Assembly: GCA_023101725.1 (NCBI GenBank)
Contig: JALJCO010000083.1
Coordinates: 972,501-1,036,500 of the forward strand
DNA length: 64,000 nucleotides
Reading direction: 5' to 3'
Source of the DNA: Atherinomorus stipes
Taxonomy: Eukaryota; Chordata; Actinopteri; Atheriniformes; Atherinidae
The notes beneath the pieces are model-generated. The model ran no database searches. It saw only the letters and a list, made by a program, of their open reading frames with translations, and had not been told where the DNA came from. Shown piece by piece: positions 1-11,094 of this stretch. A program made the position numbers and the translations under genes. Position 1 is the first letter of the stretch. Every line of letters begins with the position of its first letter.

Positions 1-402
1 ATGGCCATTGTTTCCTCTCACTTTGTGTGGAAACGTCGGCGGTCTGACCACCACAGCGGTGCCCAGCGGCGGTACAGCGATGAAGGCCAAGTACTCTTTC
101 CCCGTGGGCCCCTTGCCTCCCCACTCTCCTGTGCCCTGTGTAACTACAGCAGCAGGTTACATCACGGCCCCGTTTCCTCTTCATCCTCCAGAAGCTGCTC
201 TGCAGAGACCCTGGAAAGCAGCTATCCACACCCCTTTGCCTCCGCCCTCAGCTTGGAGATCACCCCACCCAGAGCAGCTGCCTCTCTCAGGAAGCCAGTG
301 GAGACTAAGAGCCGGGCGCAGCAGTCATGCTGCTTCTGTCCTGAGGAGGTTCCAAGTAGGTGCATTCATCCTGAACTTTTAATGAATCCTGGTTTAGTGT
401 GA
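1..402 (+). CDS. spdya: Speedy/RINGO protein A, C-terminal exon (5' part outside window)
   Basis: Speedy/RINGO A binds and activates CDK1/CDK2 without a cyclin and acts in meiosis and the cell cycle. Reading frame 1 is open from base 1 to a TGA at 400-402. It opens with MAIVSSHFVWKRRRS, then DHHSGAQRRYS, FPRGPLASPLSCALC and a serine run. These align in order with the segment of human SPDYA just after the Speedy/RINGO core (VMAIAPTHYIWQRERS, VHHSGAV, LPRGPSATPVDCSLC, then poly-serine). Base 1 is therefore inside the gene, and the CDK-binding core lies upstream of the window. The last 15 or so codons do not resemble human, and an AA|GTAGGT donor-like site near 353 could splice to a further exon, so the stop at 402 is probable, not certain. 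Frame 2 is also open to about 382 but matches nothing I recognise. Gene order with trmt61b and wdr43 supports the call. Confidence 0.85.
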   Translation: MAIVSSHFVWKRRRSDHHSGAQRRYSDEGQVLFPRGPLASPLSCALCNYSSRLHHGPVSSSSSRSCSAETLESSYPHPFASALSLEITPPRAAASLRKPVETKSRAQQSCCFCPEEVPSRCIHPELLMNPGLV

Positions 403-737
403 CCTAAAGTAACCCAAACAACTGCTGTCAGTTCATGAAAGCAGAAGTTTTCAGCCCTAAAGCCGGAGCGTACAAAGCTCCATTGAGGGTGGAGTGATTT
501 GGATTTTTCTTTTAAATTATTTTTGTCATCCTTTGCTGTAACCGGTGAGATGATGTGACACTCGGCAGAATGTTTCTTCCCTGCTGTTTAGAGACTGATC
601 TCTGACAGAAGACAGCGTCTACTTCTCTTACTGGCAGTGATTAGATTTCCTACATTTCAGCTACATTTGTGATCAAACATGTGACGTTGTAGACGCGTCT
701 CACCTGTCTGTTCTGTTTGAATTACCAATGCGCCTAA
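403..737. other. spdya 3' flank / probable 3' UTR
   Basis: No coding signal. This is probably 3' UTR of spdya. No AATAAA is seen in this stretch; the nearest on + is at 2659-2664, beyond an inserted element, so the mRNA end is not fixed. Confidence 0.4.
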
Positions 738-2214
738 CTGTGCGTTCAGACCAAGAGCGACTAAAGCTGTAAAATAGCTTTTGTCGCTCATAAAAATAGC
801 TGCTACAAAAAATCTGTTCGCTTTTGTCGCTCAAGTCGCTTATGACATCACGTTCAATTTTGCATATCCTTTTAAAAGGACCGTCTGCTTTTTACCATTA
901 GCAGAGCTTTTGCAGTGATGCTTTTCGTGATTGCTGCCTTGTGCTTTGACAAGTTGTAGCCTGTGATTAACCAGAAATCCGTCTCCTACTGAAAAACAAC
1001 GGTCTGGACATAACTGATTAAATTACACCCCAAAACAAAATAATGTTGTAGCTTAGTTAAGTACATCATCTTCACTGATCTGCATCTGCAGATCTTCACT
1101 CATTTATCTCTAAAGGCCTTTACACACCTACTCCGGATATTTATTTATTTATTTATTTATATATCAAAATTCCGTCTTGCGATTTTTGCGACGTTTATTT
1201 TTTCGAACTGGGGTCGATTTTCTTAATATTCGCATCCGACAGATGCGCAATCCACCAATCAGAGAAGGCGCTCTGACCGTCACAGAGCTGGTGGGAAGCA
1301 AAAAGAGAGAGGAAAAAGAGAGAGGTGTCGCTTGGTCGCTGTTACTGCATCATTATGGCTCAGGTGTTATCACCTTCATGTTGCAGCACTATTGTTTGGC
1401 AAACGGGGCTGTGGGGGGGGGGTGCTATAGCTGAAGTAGCAGCGTTTTCCCTACATTTTGTAGCCATTCGAGGTTATTAGCTACAGGTGTTGTATTTAAA
1501 ATCCCCATTTGGCATCTCCACGGTGAGATCAGCTGTTTCCAGCATCCAGAAGTTTCCCTGTCGTCTCTCGTCTCTCCCTCCGTCACTGCTGCATGCGCTC
1601 ACGTTCCTCTGGAATAACGGATGCGAGTTTGTTCTAGCATCATCGTAATTTCGCGTCGGAGCAGGTGTGTATAGACAAATGCGTCGATATTTCTCCTCCG
1701 AATTATTCGCAATTTCGTGCTGTTTATTCGCAGTGTGAAAAGGCCTTTACTCTCAAACTAAATGTCAAGACGAGGGACAAAAGGGAAATACGTATTTTTA
1801 TCCCTGTCAATTATTATTATTATAACATAGTTCTTTCCATATTTATAAATCATATCGTCCCATAAACATAGCATGCTAGGCGCTCGATTAGCAGGCAAGT
1901 TTCGCGTTTGGGGCTCATAGAAACCTGCAAAAAGTTAGGCCTCTGTTGCTTTTTGCAACACTAGGAGACGCGGTGTGACTTGCAACACTCAGGCCAAACA
2001 TTCCAATTGGTTGTCAGGGTTTTACAGCCGCAACGTGTCATAGCCAATTTGCATAAAGTTAAACTATTTTTAACTTTGTTTAGTCGCTCTAATCGCTCAA
2101 CTTTTGTAGCTCGTCGCTTCTGTCGCTTTATTCGCTCTTGTCGCTCCTGTCCATTGAAAGTGAATGACTTCCGGCGATTTTACAGCTTTAGTCGCTCTTG
2201 GTCTGAACGCACAG
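738..2214. mobile_element. Non-autonomous DNA transposon with 37-bp perfect TIRs
   Basis: Bases 738-774 (starting CTGTGCGTTCAGACCAAGAG) are repeated exactly in inverted orientation at 2178-2214. Subterminal runs of the motif TCGCT occur at both ends (around 780-840 and 2085-2150). There is no transposase frame. A second inverted-repeat element (1112-1748) lies inside it. The flanks (TAA / AAA) do not give a clear target duplication, so the superfamily is unassigned; a PIF/Harbinger-like origin is possible. Confidence 0.8.
1112..1748. mobile_element. Nested MITE, AAAGGCCTTT termini
   Basis: The left end AAAGGCCTTTACACAC faces the right end GTGTGAAAAGGCCTTT, giving an imperfect inverted repeat of about 16 bp. 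The interior holds a (TTTA)n run at 1139-1160 and no transposase. It sits inside the 738-2214 element and is therefore the younger insertion. Confidence 0.6.
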
Positions 2215-2761
2215 AAAGTATTTGAGAAATACAATTTCAGCCTTGACTGCATGCTCAAAACTGCTGCTCCAGTGTGTTGCAGCCAGAATTGTAACACAGT
2301 CTTCTGTCATGTTGATGGCGAAGTCTGCCTCCACCTGCCTCAGCACCTGTCAGTGAATGGAAACTAGCTGTTGTAGTTATCTTTCTAAATATAGGGGTGC
2401 AGATTTTTCTCTGGGTGGCTACAGCTGAGTGTGCATTGACTCTTGCTACAGCTGGTTATGAGTTTATGGAGTGGTTCTGAAGCACTTTCTACAAAGCCTA
2501 AAAGGGTAAAACAAGAAAATAAGGAAAGAGGCAGAGAAAGACAGAGGTACAGAGACGTCAGTGTGACGACAAGAACAAGATCATTTCTGGATCCGTTACT
2601 GTTGTTGGAGCAGCGTTAACCTGCTGCTTATTGAGAACCAATAGCATTGCTTATAATCAATAAATCGTTTGAGTTGATTTAAGTTTATTGCTCCCACTTG
2701 GTATTTATCAGGGATATTTGGAAATCTAACATTAGGCCTATTCAGGTGTTACTTCAAGGGG

Positions 2762-3600
2762 ATGTTCTTTTTTTTTTTTTTCTTCAACCTGGACCTATTT
2801 TCTAGCATGAAATGCGTTCATTTACTCACCCAGACAGTTTTGGTGTAACTTGAATTCCTTCAGACAAGATCCACTGGAGATCAGCGTATGTCCAATAGGG
2901 ATGGGCGACATTTTATCGTGTGCGATATGTCGTCAAAGAAATTCCCCACAATAGCAATTTGAATTTATCATTTTTATTGTGAGATGACAATTTATCAGGT
3001 TGTGTTTGCAGTTGCACTGGTTGAACTTTGGTTGCTTTAATAAGCCAAGTTAGTTTTGCCGTTTGCATCATTTGAATAAATGTGGAATTTGGTCTCTCAT
3101 TTCAGACTTGTTTGCTTGGTGTCACTACAGTTTTGCAATACAGGTTCACTACTTGAACTTGATTGATATACTGTAGTTTAATGGCTTCTAGTATTTTGTA
3201 GGGCTTTCAAGACAGAATTTAGCGACAGATTTATAATACAAAATATTTTGCTGATAGTTTTTATCGTCACTTATCGTTAGTGATGAATAAGAGAAATTAT
3301 CGTGATAACATTTTTTAATCTATATCGCCCATCCTTAATGTCCAATATAATGTAAGTGATGCGGGCAACTGTGCACAGCCTCTAAATAAGGTGTTATCTG
3401 CCACAAACTCCTTCATTTGACCAATGTTTTGTTATCAAACATTAGTCAGATCCCCCTGTGAGCTCGATGCGGCTTTGAGTTGCTTTTTTATGGCGATTCA
3501 TCCTTATTTACAGACATTTACTTGCTATGGTGTCGCGTAACAGTGAAGTCATCAAAGCTGCCGCAGTAAAAATGTCTGTAAATAATGAAAATAAACCTGT
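2762..3600. mobile_element. Degraded copy of the CAACCTGGACC repeat family, split by a hAT-like insert
   Basis: A T-tract followed by TTCAACCTGGACC and TTTACTCACC at 2762-2840 matches the start of elements near 37467 and 47962. The remainder resumes after 3345, following the insertion at 2896-3337. The right boundary is approximate. Confidence 0.5.
2896..3337. mobile_element. hAT-like MITE, 8-bp TSD ATGTCCAA
   Basis: It starts TAGGGATGGGCGAC and ends TCGCCCATCCTTA. It is flanked by exact 8-bp duplications ATGTCCAA at 2888-2895 and 3338-3345. An inverted second copy is found at 58410-58837. An 8-bp TSD is the hAT hallmark. No transposase is encoded. Confidence 0.9.
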
Positions 3601-3739
3601 TGGCTGTGTTTTTCCTGCTGGTTGCTCAGTTTTCATCCCCTTTTATAAGTAATGGTTGTTGGAGCTTTTGCTTTATCGTAAGGATAGACCGATACATCGG
3701 CTGGCCAATATTCTAGGCCGATATTTGAGTTTCATTCAT

Positions 3740-4637
3740 ACCGTACCGTCTTCTTCCGCTTATCCGGGATCGGGTTGCGGGGGCAGCTGCCTAAGCAGGG
3801 AAGCCCAGACTTCCCTCACCCAGGCCACAGCCGCCAGCTCATCCGGGGGGATCCCGAGGCGTTCCCAGGCCAGCCGGGAGACGTAGTCCCTCCAGCGTGT
3901 CCTGGGTCTCCCCCGGGGTCTTGTCCCGGTGGGACGTGCCTGGAATACCTCACCAGGGAGGCGTCCAGGAGGCATCCTGATCAGATGCCCGAGCCACCTC
4001 ATCTGGCTCCTCTCTATACGGAGGAGCAGCAGCTCTACTTTGAGTCCCTCCCGGATGACCGAGCTCCTCACCCTATCTCTAAGGGAGAGCCCGGCCACCC
4101 TGCGGAGGAAACTCATTTCGGCCGCTTGTACCCGCGATCTCGTTCTTTCAGTCATGACCCACAGCTCATGGCCATAGGTGAGGGTAGGAACGTAGATCGA
4201 ACGGTAAATCGAGAGCTTCGCCTTCTGGCTCAGCTCCTTCTTCACCACGACGGACCGATGCAGCGTCCGCATCGCTGCAGACGCCCCACCGATCCGTCTG
4301 TCCATCTCCCGCTCCATTTTTCCCTCACTCGTGAACAAGACCCTGAGATACTTAAACTCCTCCACCTGGGGCAGGACCTCACTCCCGACCCGGAGAGGAG
4401 ACTCCCCCCTTTTCCGGGCGAGGACCATGGTCTCGGATTTGGAGGTGCTGATTCTCATCCCGGCCGCTTCACACTCGGCTGCAAAGCGCTCCAGCGAGAG
4501 CTGGAGATCACGGCCCGATGACGCCAATAGAACCACATCATCTGCAAACAGCAGAGACCCGATCCTGAGGCCACCAAACCGGATCCCCTCAACACCTCGG
4601 CTGTCCATAAAGGTTATGAACAGGATCGGCTTTCATC
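3740..4637 (-). mobile_element. 5'-truncated non-LTR retrotransposon (Rex3/RTE-like) with 13-bp TSD
   Basis: Perfect duplications GAGTTTCATTCAT lie at 3727-3739 and 4638-4650. On the minus strand the insert begins within the reverse transcriptase gene and ends after GGATAAGCGGAAGAAGACGG, with a degenerate GATG-like tail. That tail is characteristic of Rex3-type fish LINEs of the RTE clade. The element is roughly the last 0.9 kb of what is normally a several-kb unit. Family assignment is from memory of fish LINE termini and could shift to a related RTE lineage. Confidence 0.88.
3760..4608 (-). CDS. Reverse transcriptase C-terminal part of a LINE (fragment)
   Basis: An uninterrupted 282-codon frame; the same frame continues upstream to the truncation point near 4637. 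The catalytic motif FADDVVLLASSG lies near residues 22-33. It is followed by thumb-region motifs SLERFAAECEAAGM and VEEFKYLRVLFTSEGK, and by a C-terminal RWLGHLIRMP ... GRPRTRWRDYV block typical of RTE-clade RTs. The endonuclease domain and RT motifs before the FADD box are absent, so it cannot be functional alone. No stop or frameshift has accumulated, which suggests a fairly recent insertion. Confidence 0.85.
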   Translation of the reverse strand: MDSRGVEGIRFGGLRIGSLLFADDVVLLASSGRDLQLSLERFAAECEAAGMRISTSKSETMVLARKRGESPLRVGSEVLPQVEEFKYLRVLFTSEGKMEREMDRRIGGASAAMRTLHRSVVVKKELSQKAKLSIYRSIYVPTLTYGHELWVMTERTRSRVQAAEMSFLRRVAGLSLRDRVRSSVIREGLKVELLLLRIERSQMRWLGHLIRMPPGRLPGEVFQARPTGTRPRGRPRTRWRDYVSRLAWERLGIPPDELAAVAWVREVWASLLRQLPPQPDPG

Positions 4638-4735
4638 GAGTTTCATTCATTTTGGAGTCAAATGCAATATCGGCAGGTTGTATCGGTCATCGGCTGTTGA
4701 GAAAATATCGGCATCGCCTTAAAAAATCTTTGTCA

Positions 4736-5197
4736 GTTGATCCCTATTTTATTGTGTTAACATTTAAATCTGTATTAAAGTGCAGTTAGTGTGTAATCAA
4801 TCATTCACACTTTCTCATATTCATAAGTCACACGACACTATCAAAAGTTTGGACTCGCACGTGGCATCCAGTAGTCACTCATACTTCTCTCTTCAGATAA
4901 AACTCTGAAATATTTCCACCACCTCCAGCATCATCAGTTTACACCATCAGGATGAAAGGTTTGACCAGCAGACCCAGAAAGCAGCTTATTTAAGCTCCAA
5001 CTTGTAGAAACCTACCAGGGATCTACGATGGTACACAAACGTATCGGATGGATTTCCATCAGCAGCCGCAACTGTTGTCACAAAACAGCTGTTAGATGAT
5101 GAGATTAAAAACAACTTTGCATTCAGAAAGTCTAGCAGAGTCAGCCTGTGAAGTGGATTTTTTTGAGTTTATCACAATCATGTAGACAAGTTCCTCT
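4736..5197. other. No recognisable feature
   Basis: AT-rich sequence between transposons. No coding frame, RNA gene or clear repeat was recognised. Confidence 0.4.
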
Positions 5198-5205
5198 GGT
5201 AGAAT

Positions 5206-5999
5206 TAGGGCTGGGCGATATGGACCAAATATATCAAATTGATATTTTAGATGATGATATGTACCGGTATTGTTTTACCCTGATTTTTCTGAAAGTTTCA
5301 TTTCATCTCAAACACCTGCTTTTTAGTTTTGAAACATGTTTAGCGTAAAGGTATCGCTCCACTGCAGTGATGGAACTGATAAAACACTGGTTAGAACTAT
5401 CTGTTTGTTAAATCAAAGTAATTAAAGATGGTTTGCAGGGTTTTTATGATTTCTTTGTAAAAGTCTTGGGGAAGATTGTCTTTCAGACAGTTTAAGGGAG
5501 GGAAAAATTTCCATATACTGAAATATCGCAATATTTTCATATGCCGATACCATATCTTTATTAAAAAACGTATCAATCTATTTTACTAATGAAATCTCAC
5601 AAGATATCATCATTTTGTTACGAAATCTCATGAGATTTCACAAGATTATGCAAGATTTTATCCTTCTGTGACAAAATCTTGCAGTATTTTGTGAAATCTC
5701 ATTTAGTAACAAAACGATGATATCTCGCGAGATTTCATGAGCAAAATGGATCGATACCACGTTTTTAAATATAGACTCGGTGTCGGCATATTAAAAAAAA
5801 TCGCCATATTTTTTTCCCACCGTTATTTAATCATCAGGTCACCTATTTGTAGTCAGTCAAGGTGCAGCTGGGTCATTACGAAAAAATAAAGCAAAAAAAT
5901 TTGCACAACTAAAACCGCGATATAACGATGTGTGTAGAAATCATATCTCTCTCATGTAAAATATCATATCTCGATATATCAGTATATCACACAGCCCTA
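5206..5999. mobile_element. hAT-like MITE with TAGGGCTGGGCGATAT ends
   Basis: The ends are TAGGGCTGGGCGATAT and ATATCACACAGCCCTA. The flanks GGTAGAAT (5198-5205) and GGTGGAAT (6000-6007) match at 7 of 8 bases. The interior 5580-5750 is a strong hairpin built from AAATCTCGCAAGATTT-like palindromes, including the perfect 18-bp GAAATCTCATGAGATTTC; similar debris occurs at 10740-10880. No transposase. Confidence 0.82.
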
Positions 6000-6007
6000 G
6001 GTGGAAT

Positions 6008-7278
6008 CACAATATATGATATCAGGAGCTCTTGTTATGTTGATAGCTATGTTGTAGTTGGTGTGCATCATGTCTACGCCAATTCAATTCGGATGATTTC
6101 ACTTGTTTTCATGTTCAGTATTTCAGTTTAGCATGTAAGAAGAACATTTTAGCAACTTATGTAAATGATTTTATGTTGTCACTTGTTTGGTCAGTTTTAT
6201 TTGGTCTATTTTCTTCGACTTAAAGAAAGGAAATCTTGAATAAATACATGCAGCTTGTGTGAAAGTGTCTACAGACTATTGTGAAATTGACTGCGATAAA
6301 AGGGGCTGCCAGCTAAAATCATTCCAAGGGCACCAGATTGGTCAGGGTCACTGCTTAGAAACTCAATTCAAGCCAAACCATGCAACGAGTGCAATGAGCT
6401 TGGCAACAAAATGATATTTGTTTGCAGAATCCTGCTGAAATGTGTCAGGTTGCAACTGGAAAGCAACACAAACTCAAAGCATCACGTTAACAGGGTTTTA
6501 TGAGCTGCTGTTTTTTGGTCTACTTCCGAAATTATTTTTTTTTTTTTTTTCGACTGCTGCCACAACTTGAACAGATTTGCTTCTTTAGGTTCCACTTATG
6601 TTTAGTTTTACTTCTGTTTACTCTGAGTAATGGCACTGGTATTTGATTCATGTCAGTCCGCAGTTGCTTGTCTTGGCAATGGTCACACCACAGGAGGATC
6701 GTCTTAAATGAGTCCCTAACTGCCTTTTTGGTTGCAGGACCACCTGATACTTGATGTGTATGATTCACAGTTATGCTTGACATGAATCGAGTGGCACTCA
6801 CTTGTCCTAAACCACATATTTCTCTTCGTTAGGGGAAACGTCTTCCTGTGACTCCACATATGATGCCTTCATGGACTGGCTCAATGAGATGTAAAGCATC
6901 AGAACGTCTCTGCAGCTCAAAGTTCAGTGCATTTGATGCCTTGCTGATTAAATCAACTTGCACTTTTCACTTTACAGTGAATGTCTTATTTAACTTGTTT
7001 GCATTTTTGTAATTTATCATCCCATTTCCAGTTGTTTAAAGTATTCGTCAGTAAATTGGTTTATTTTTGATGCTTGCTGTTACATAGAGGGAATAGACTG
7101 GGTTGTTTTTCATTGTTTCCAATGTGCCTGTTTGATGGTCCAACGCTGTCTCGTGAGATTCAAATACAAGGTTGAACAAAAACTTGTCTTTTTTTTTTTT
7201 TTATTTATTCACCACAACCTGCTCTAATGCACTTTTCTAGATGTGTGTGGTCCTTTTTATGGATCAGGACACAAAGAA
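6008..7278. other. Intergenic, no gene recognised
   Basis: Contains a T-run at 6535-6550. A short minus-strand open frame ends in that homopolymer, but its peptide matches no family I know. Nothing else is supported. Confidence 0.4.
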
Positions 7279-7816
7279 CTGTATTTTCCGGACTATAGGT
7301 TGCACTTTTTTTTTTATAGTTTGGCGACTTGTAGTCCTGTGCAACTTATATATCAAAATATATACAATTTAACATATAACATATTCATATAGACTGACAT
7401 GAGCCAAGAAGTAAATATTACTGTGTAATGTCAAAAGAGGATGCTTTAGGCTCGTGACAACTATACTCTGCTCCAAAGAAAAAAAAATCTCAAAGTAGCC
7501 TCATCTCAGTGAGAGGAGTTCATTTTGAACATCTGGCTGTACTGCCTGTGTGGTGGAACAAATCATCAAAAAAACATGGTTATCCTCCTTATTTATGATG
7601 TTTATGATCATTTTCAGGCATTAATTTTGGAATTGGACTGATTGGGTATTTTTTAGCAGTAACAAGTAGAATATAAAAAATCTGAAAATCACCCTATTTT
7701 AAATAAATAGGACTTATATTCTGGTGCGAATTATAGATATTTTTTTCCTCTTCATGATGCATTTTTTGACTGATGCGACTTAGTCAGGAGTCACTTATAG
7801 TCTGGAAAATTCGGTA
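7279..7816. mobile_element. MITE with TATTTTCCGGACTATA termini
   Basis: The left end TGTATTTTCCGGACTATAGG is mirrored by TATAGTCTGGAAAATTCGG at the right. This is a widespread fish repeat whose ends mimic the phrase 'TTTCCGGACTATAAGT'. About 540 bp with no coding capacity. Bases near 7515-7545 (GAGTTCATTTTGAACATCTGG) are shared with repeats at 51980 and 52395. Confidence 0.75.
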
Positions 7817-8169
7817 ACAGGAGTCATTTAAAAGTGAAGTAAATACAACCTCAGTGTGAGCAAAACAAAACTTGCCAAAATGCAGAAATGGCTAGAAAAA
7901 CAGAAGTCATATTGAAAGCTTTTTAGAACTTCAGAACAAGGATTTTACACAGTTGTTCGCCTGGCTGCTACTTGGCCCTTTAATTCCTCTGGTAGTAGAT
8001 TTTCACTCCGATTCTGCATTTTGGCTCAGATTTCAGTTTAATAACTAGAAAATACCTCCAACAAGCAGCTCAGCTGCAGTGATTGGGCTTTTTAATTATG
8101 AAGTGGATATTAACAGGATTTAAATATGAACCAAACTTTCCCAGAATGCATGTTTTCTTTCATAAATAA

Positions 8170-8175
8170 TTTATT
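8170..8175 (-). promoter_or_regulatory. trmt61b: Poly(A) signal of trmt61b
   Basis: AATAAA on the minus strand, about 27 bp past the trmt61b stop codon (8204-8202). It is the first canonical signal after the stop and would give a very short 3' UTR. Confidence 0.55.
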
Positions 8176-8201
8176 TCCAGGTTTTCTTGCAGGGGTTGTT
8201 G

Positions 8202-11057
8202 CTACTGCACATATTTCCTCAGTTTGACCAGGAACGCTGGAAAAAACATACATACACAATGAGTGTTGAGAGCAAATATCCAGAAACTGAGATGAAAGGT
8301 GTGCTGCCTTCTTACCTGTGTGGCTCAGCTGTTCAGGATGAGGTCTGGCGATGTAGGGAATGCTCCCAAAGGCTGGGCTGCAGGCCGCCTCTGTGCTCAT
8401 TTCTGAAATCAGACTGAAATCTGAGCACAGAGAGCTAAACATTTGCATCCAAAGGGATTATTTTACTCTAACTCACCTCTATCACTCTCATCTTCCTGAC
8501 TCTGGTCCTCATCTGGGGTTGGAGCTTTCCTGATGCGGTACTGCCCATCTTTCTGCAGGGCTGGGGCCACCACCCAGTCCCGAACTGGAACCTCTATGAT
8601 GCGTTCGAACAGTAATGGCAGCGCGGAACATCGGACCCCCTCCAGCAGGTCGACGACCTGAGTTATACTGCATCACAGGCAGAGAGTCTTTGAAAGCCTG
8701 GTCATGATGCTGACGATTAACTTTGATTTTACACTGCTTTGTAACAATAATTTATTGTATATTGTGTGCAAAATATCTTATTTCTCTTTATTTCATGTAA
8801 ACCTCTTTGTGTGTCTCTTGTTCAAACTGTCTTGTGGATTTGTTCTTGAGGTAACAGTGTACAGTATGATAGTCCTCCTTGTTAGTCCCCTTACGAGAGT
8901 TTGTATGTTCTGATTTTGTAACAAAAAAAAGTGCAATGAATTCTGGGAGAGTTGCAGCCATGAAGGATACATCGCCAGTATGCTTTGTTTCAGGCCAAAT
9001 GAGGTGCGGGTTTGCAGGGTGGATTCGGAGACAATGGGACACTTGGCGAGAGTGGAAGTGCAGGTGACGGGTCAAAGGAAGAAGAAGGGAAAAAATACTT
9101 GTTCGTCATGGATGATGAGGAAGCTGATGCATTAAGATATTGGAAAAGACAACTAGGAAGATCTAATCCAGGTCATATTATGCACTCTAAAACTGCAGCT
9201 GCTGCATGAAAGCTTAAAGGAAACTTTGAGTGTATGAATGAATAATCTGATTATCTCTTCTGCATCATTAAGCCCCAAGTAGACGTGTTTTCTGGTGGTG
9301 TGTTAAATGAAAGCGCAGCAGGCGTTTCCTGTCAGATGAAACGCTGCCGTTGTAAACGTTCTGCGGTAACTCGAGAACAAAAGAAATATTCAAATCAGTT
9401 GTGCTTTTTGTAGAGTCCATTTCCTGTCATGCCGGGTCTAAACAGCAAAACAAATTATGCTCAGCAGAGATTTTAATGAGCTTTCAAAGCATTCTCGCAG
9501 ACAGGAATGTGAAGTTCAGTAATTTGAGGTAGTTTGAGTTTCTGCTCTTTGCTGAGTGAAGGAAACGGCAGGAAGTCTTTTGGAGTTCAGCAGTGATTAG
9601 AATAATAAACAATTCAATCAGTCTGGGAAAGTTAGAAACATTTCAACAGGCACCGATGACTTGTTTAATTTTTCCTCTTAGAAAATCAAATTAGAGGTCG
9701 AGTTTTTCTATTTAAATTTACCTGCTGTGGAGCAGGTCTGGTTTCCAGCATGTGTTGCCATGGAGATACACTCCAGTAACATGTGGACCAGCTTTGTAAT
9801 TCTGACAATTCAGAGCTGAACCTGATATAACTTCCATAAGACACTAAAAAAGCTTGTTTTGTTTTTGATATCTTAGAAGTACAGTGAAAGGCTTTTATGA
9901 ACCTTGAAGGAGCTTTCCTGTTATGCCAGTAATTAATGAGAGAACATGTGTTTTCCCAAAATCTTAAATAGTTTCTGAGCTTAGCTTTTTTACATGGGGT
10001 GGCTAGAAGGTGGGAAAGGCTTTATCTGGGGAGGAATAAGAACAGAAATGACTGTGCTCCTTTTTCTCTTTAATAATTTGGAACACAAAGTGGATTAGTG
10101 TATTAAAATACATTAAAACTACAAATAAAAGGGAAAGACTAAAAAGATAGGGGAAGATAGGGCAACAACTGAAAGGTCATAGCACTGATTAAGCTAGCGC
10201 TACATAATCTAGTTCAATAAAAACAGGAGGGTAGTATGGGTCGCAGGGGCTCATTTATAAAGCTTGCTTATGCAAAAAAACAAGCGAGGAAATGCGTAAG
10301 CAGCTTCTTATGCGAGAGACGGGATTTTTAAAAAATAAATTAGCTTAGGAATGTGCGTAACTTTAAGCAAACTACAGACCGTGCTTACGCTCATTTTGGA
10401 GACTGCCCAGAGGAAAATAATTTTGGAAAGGAGCTCTCATAAAGGTCTTTTACTTCTAGACAAATTTGAGATCCACATGAGCGCTAAATGAGACGACGGC
10501 TTATTTCTCCCGTTTCTTAACCTCGTCTCCAGATAGAAAAGTTGCACAAAGTCTCAACCAAGTCTCACTTCCAGTTCCAAAGGAGATCTCAATCATTTCT
10601 CAAATAATTCTCAGGATGTCTGCATTAAGTCTCAAATAAGACGATGTCTGCTCGTGAATTTTAGGAGAAACAAAAGAGACATTTACGAGGCACGTTGGGA
10701 CGACAGCTTGTCTCTGCGAGATGTTAAAGACGTTAAAGACATCAGTGAGCTCCAACGCAAGATTTTGTAACAGAATGACATCTTGCGAGATTTCGATAGT
10801 AAAATAGATGGATACCACATTTTTAAATATCTATGTGATGTCGGCATATAAAATATCACAATATATCACAATATTTTGTTCCACCCCTAGTTAATTTGAC
10901 AGCCCTATTAAAAAATATTGGTATTGATATCGGTATAAACAATACTCGCCCTTTATGCACTTGGTACCTACAGTATCGGACCAAATCTTGCCGTATTGAT
11001 CAGCCCTAGCACCTGGGGTGGCTGCCCTTCTAACCCCGCCCCCAAAAACTGAAATTA

Positions 11058-11094
<37 letters not shown>

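Larger units (their letters stand above)
3683..4735. mobile_element. hAT-like MITE split by a LINE insertion
   Basis: Left part 3683-3739 and right part 4638-4735 both carry repeated ATCGG motifs (GACCGATACATCGG on the left, TATCGGTCATCGGC on the right), as in the ATCGG-rich element at 19885. The LINE fragment at 3740-4637 separates them. Outer ends are approximate. Confidence 0.55.

Noticed and set aside
8..382. Open frame in frame 2 overlapping the spdya exon
   Set aside because: Frame 1 over the same bases matches Speedy/RINGO A in order; the frame 2 peptide matches nothing.
3775..4521. 248-codon + strand frame at 3.8-4.5 kb
   Set aside because: It is the antisense shadow of the LINE reverse transcriptase frame.
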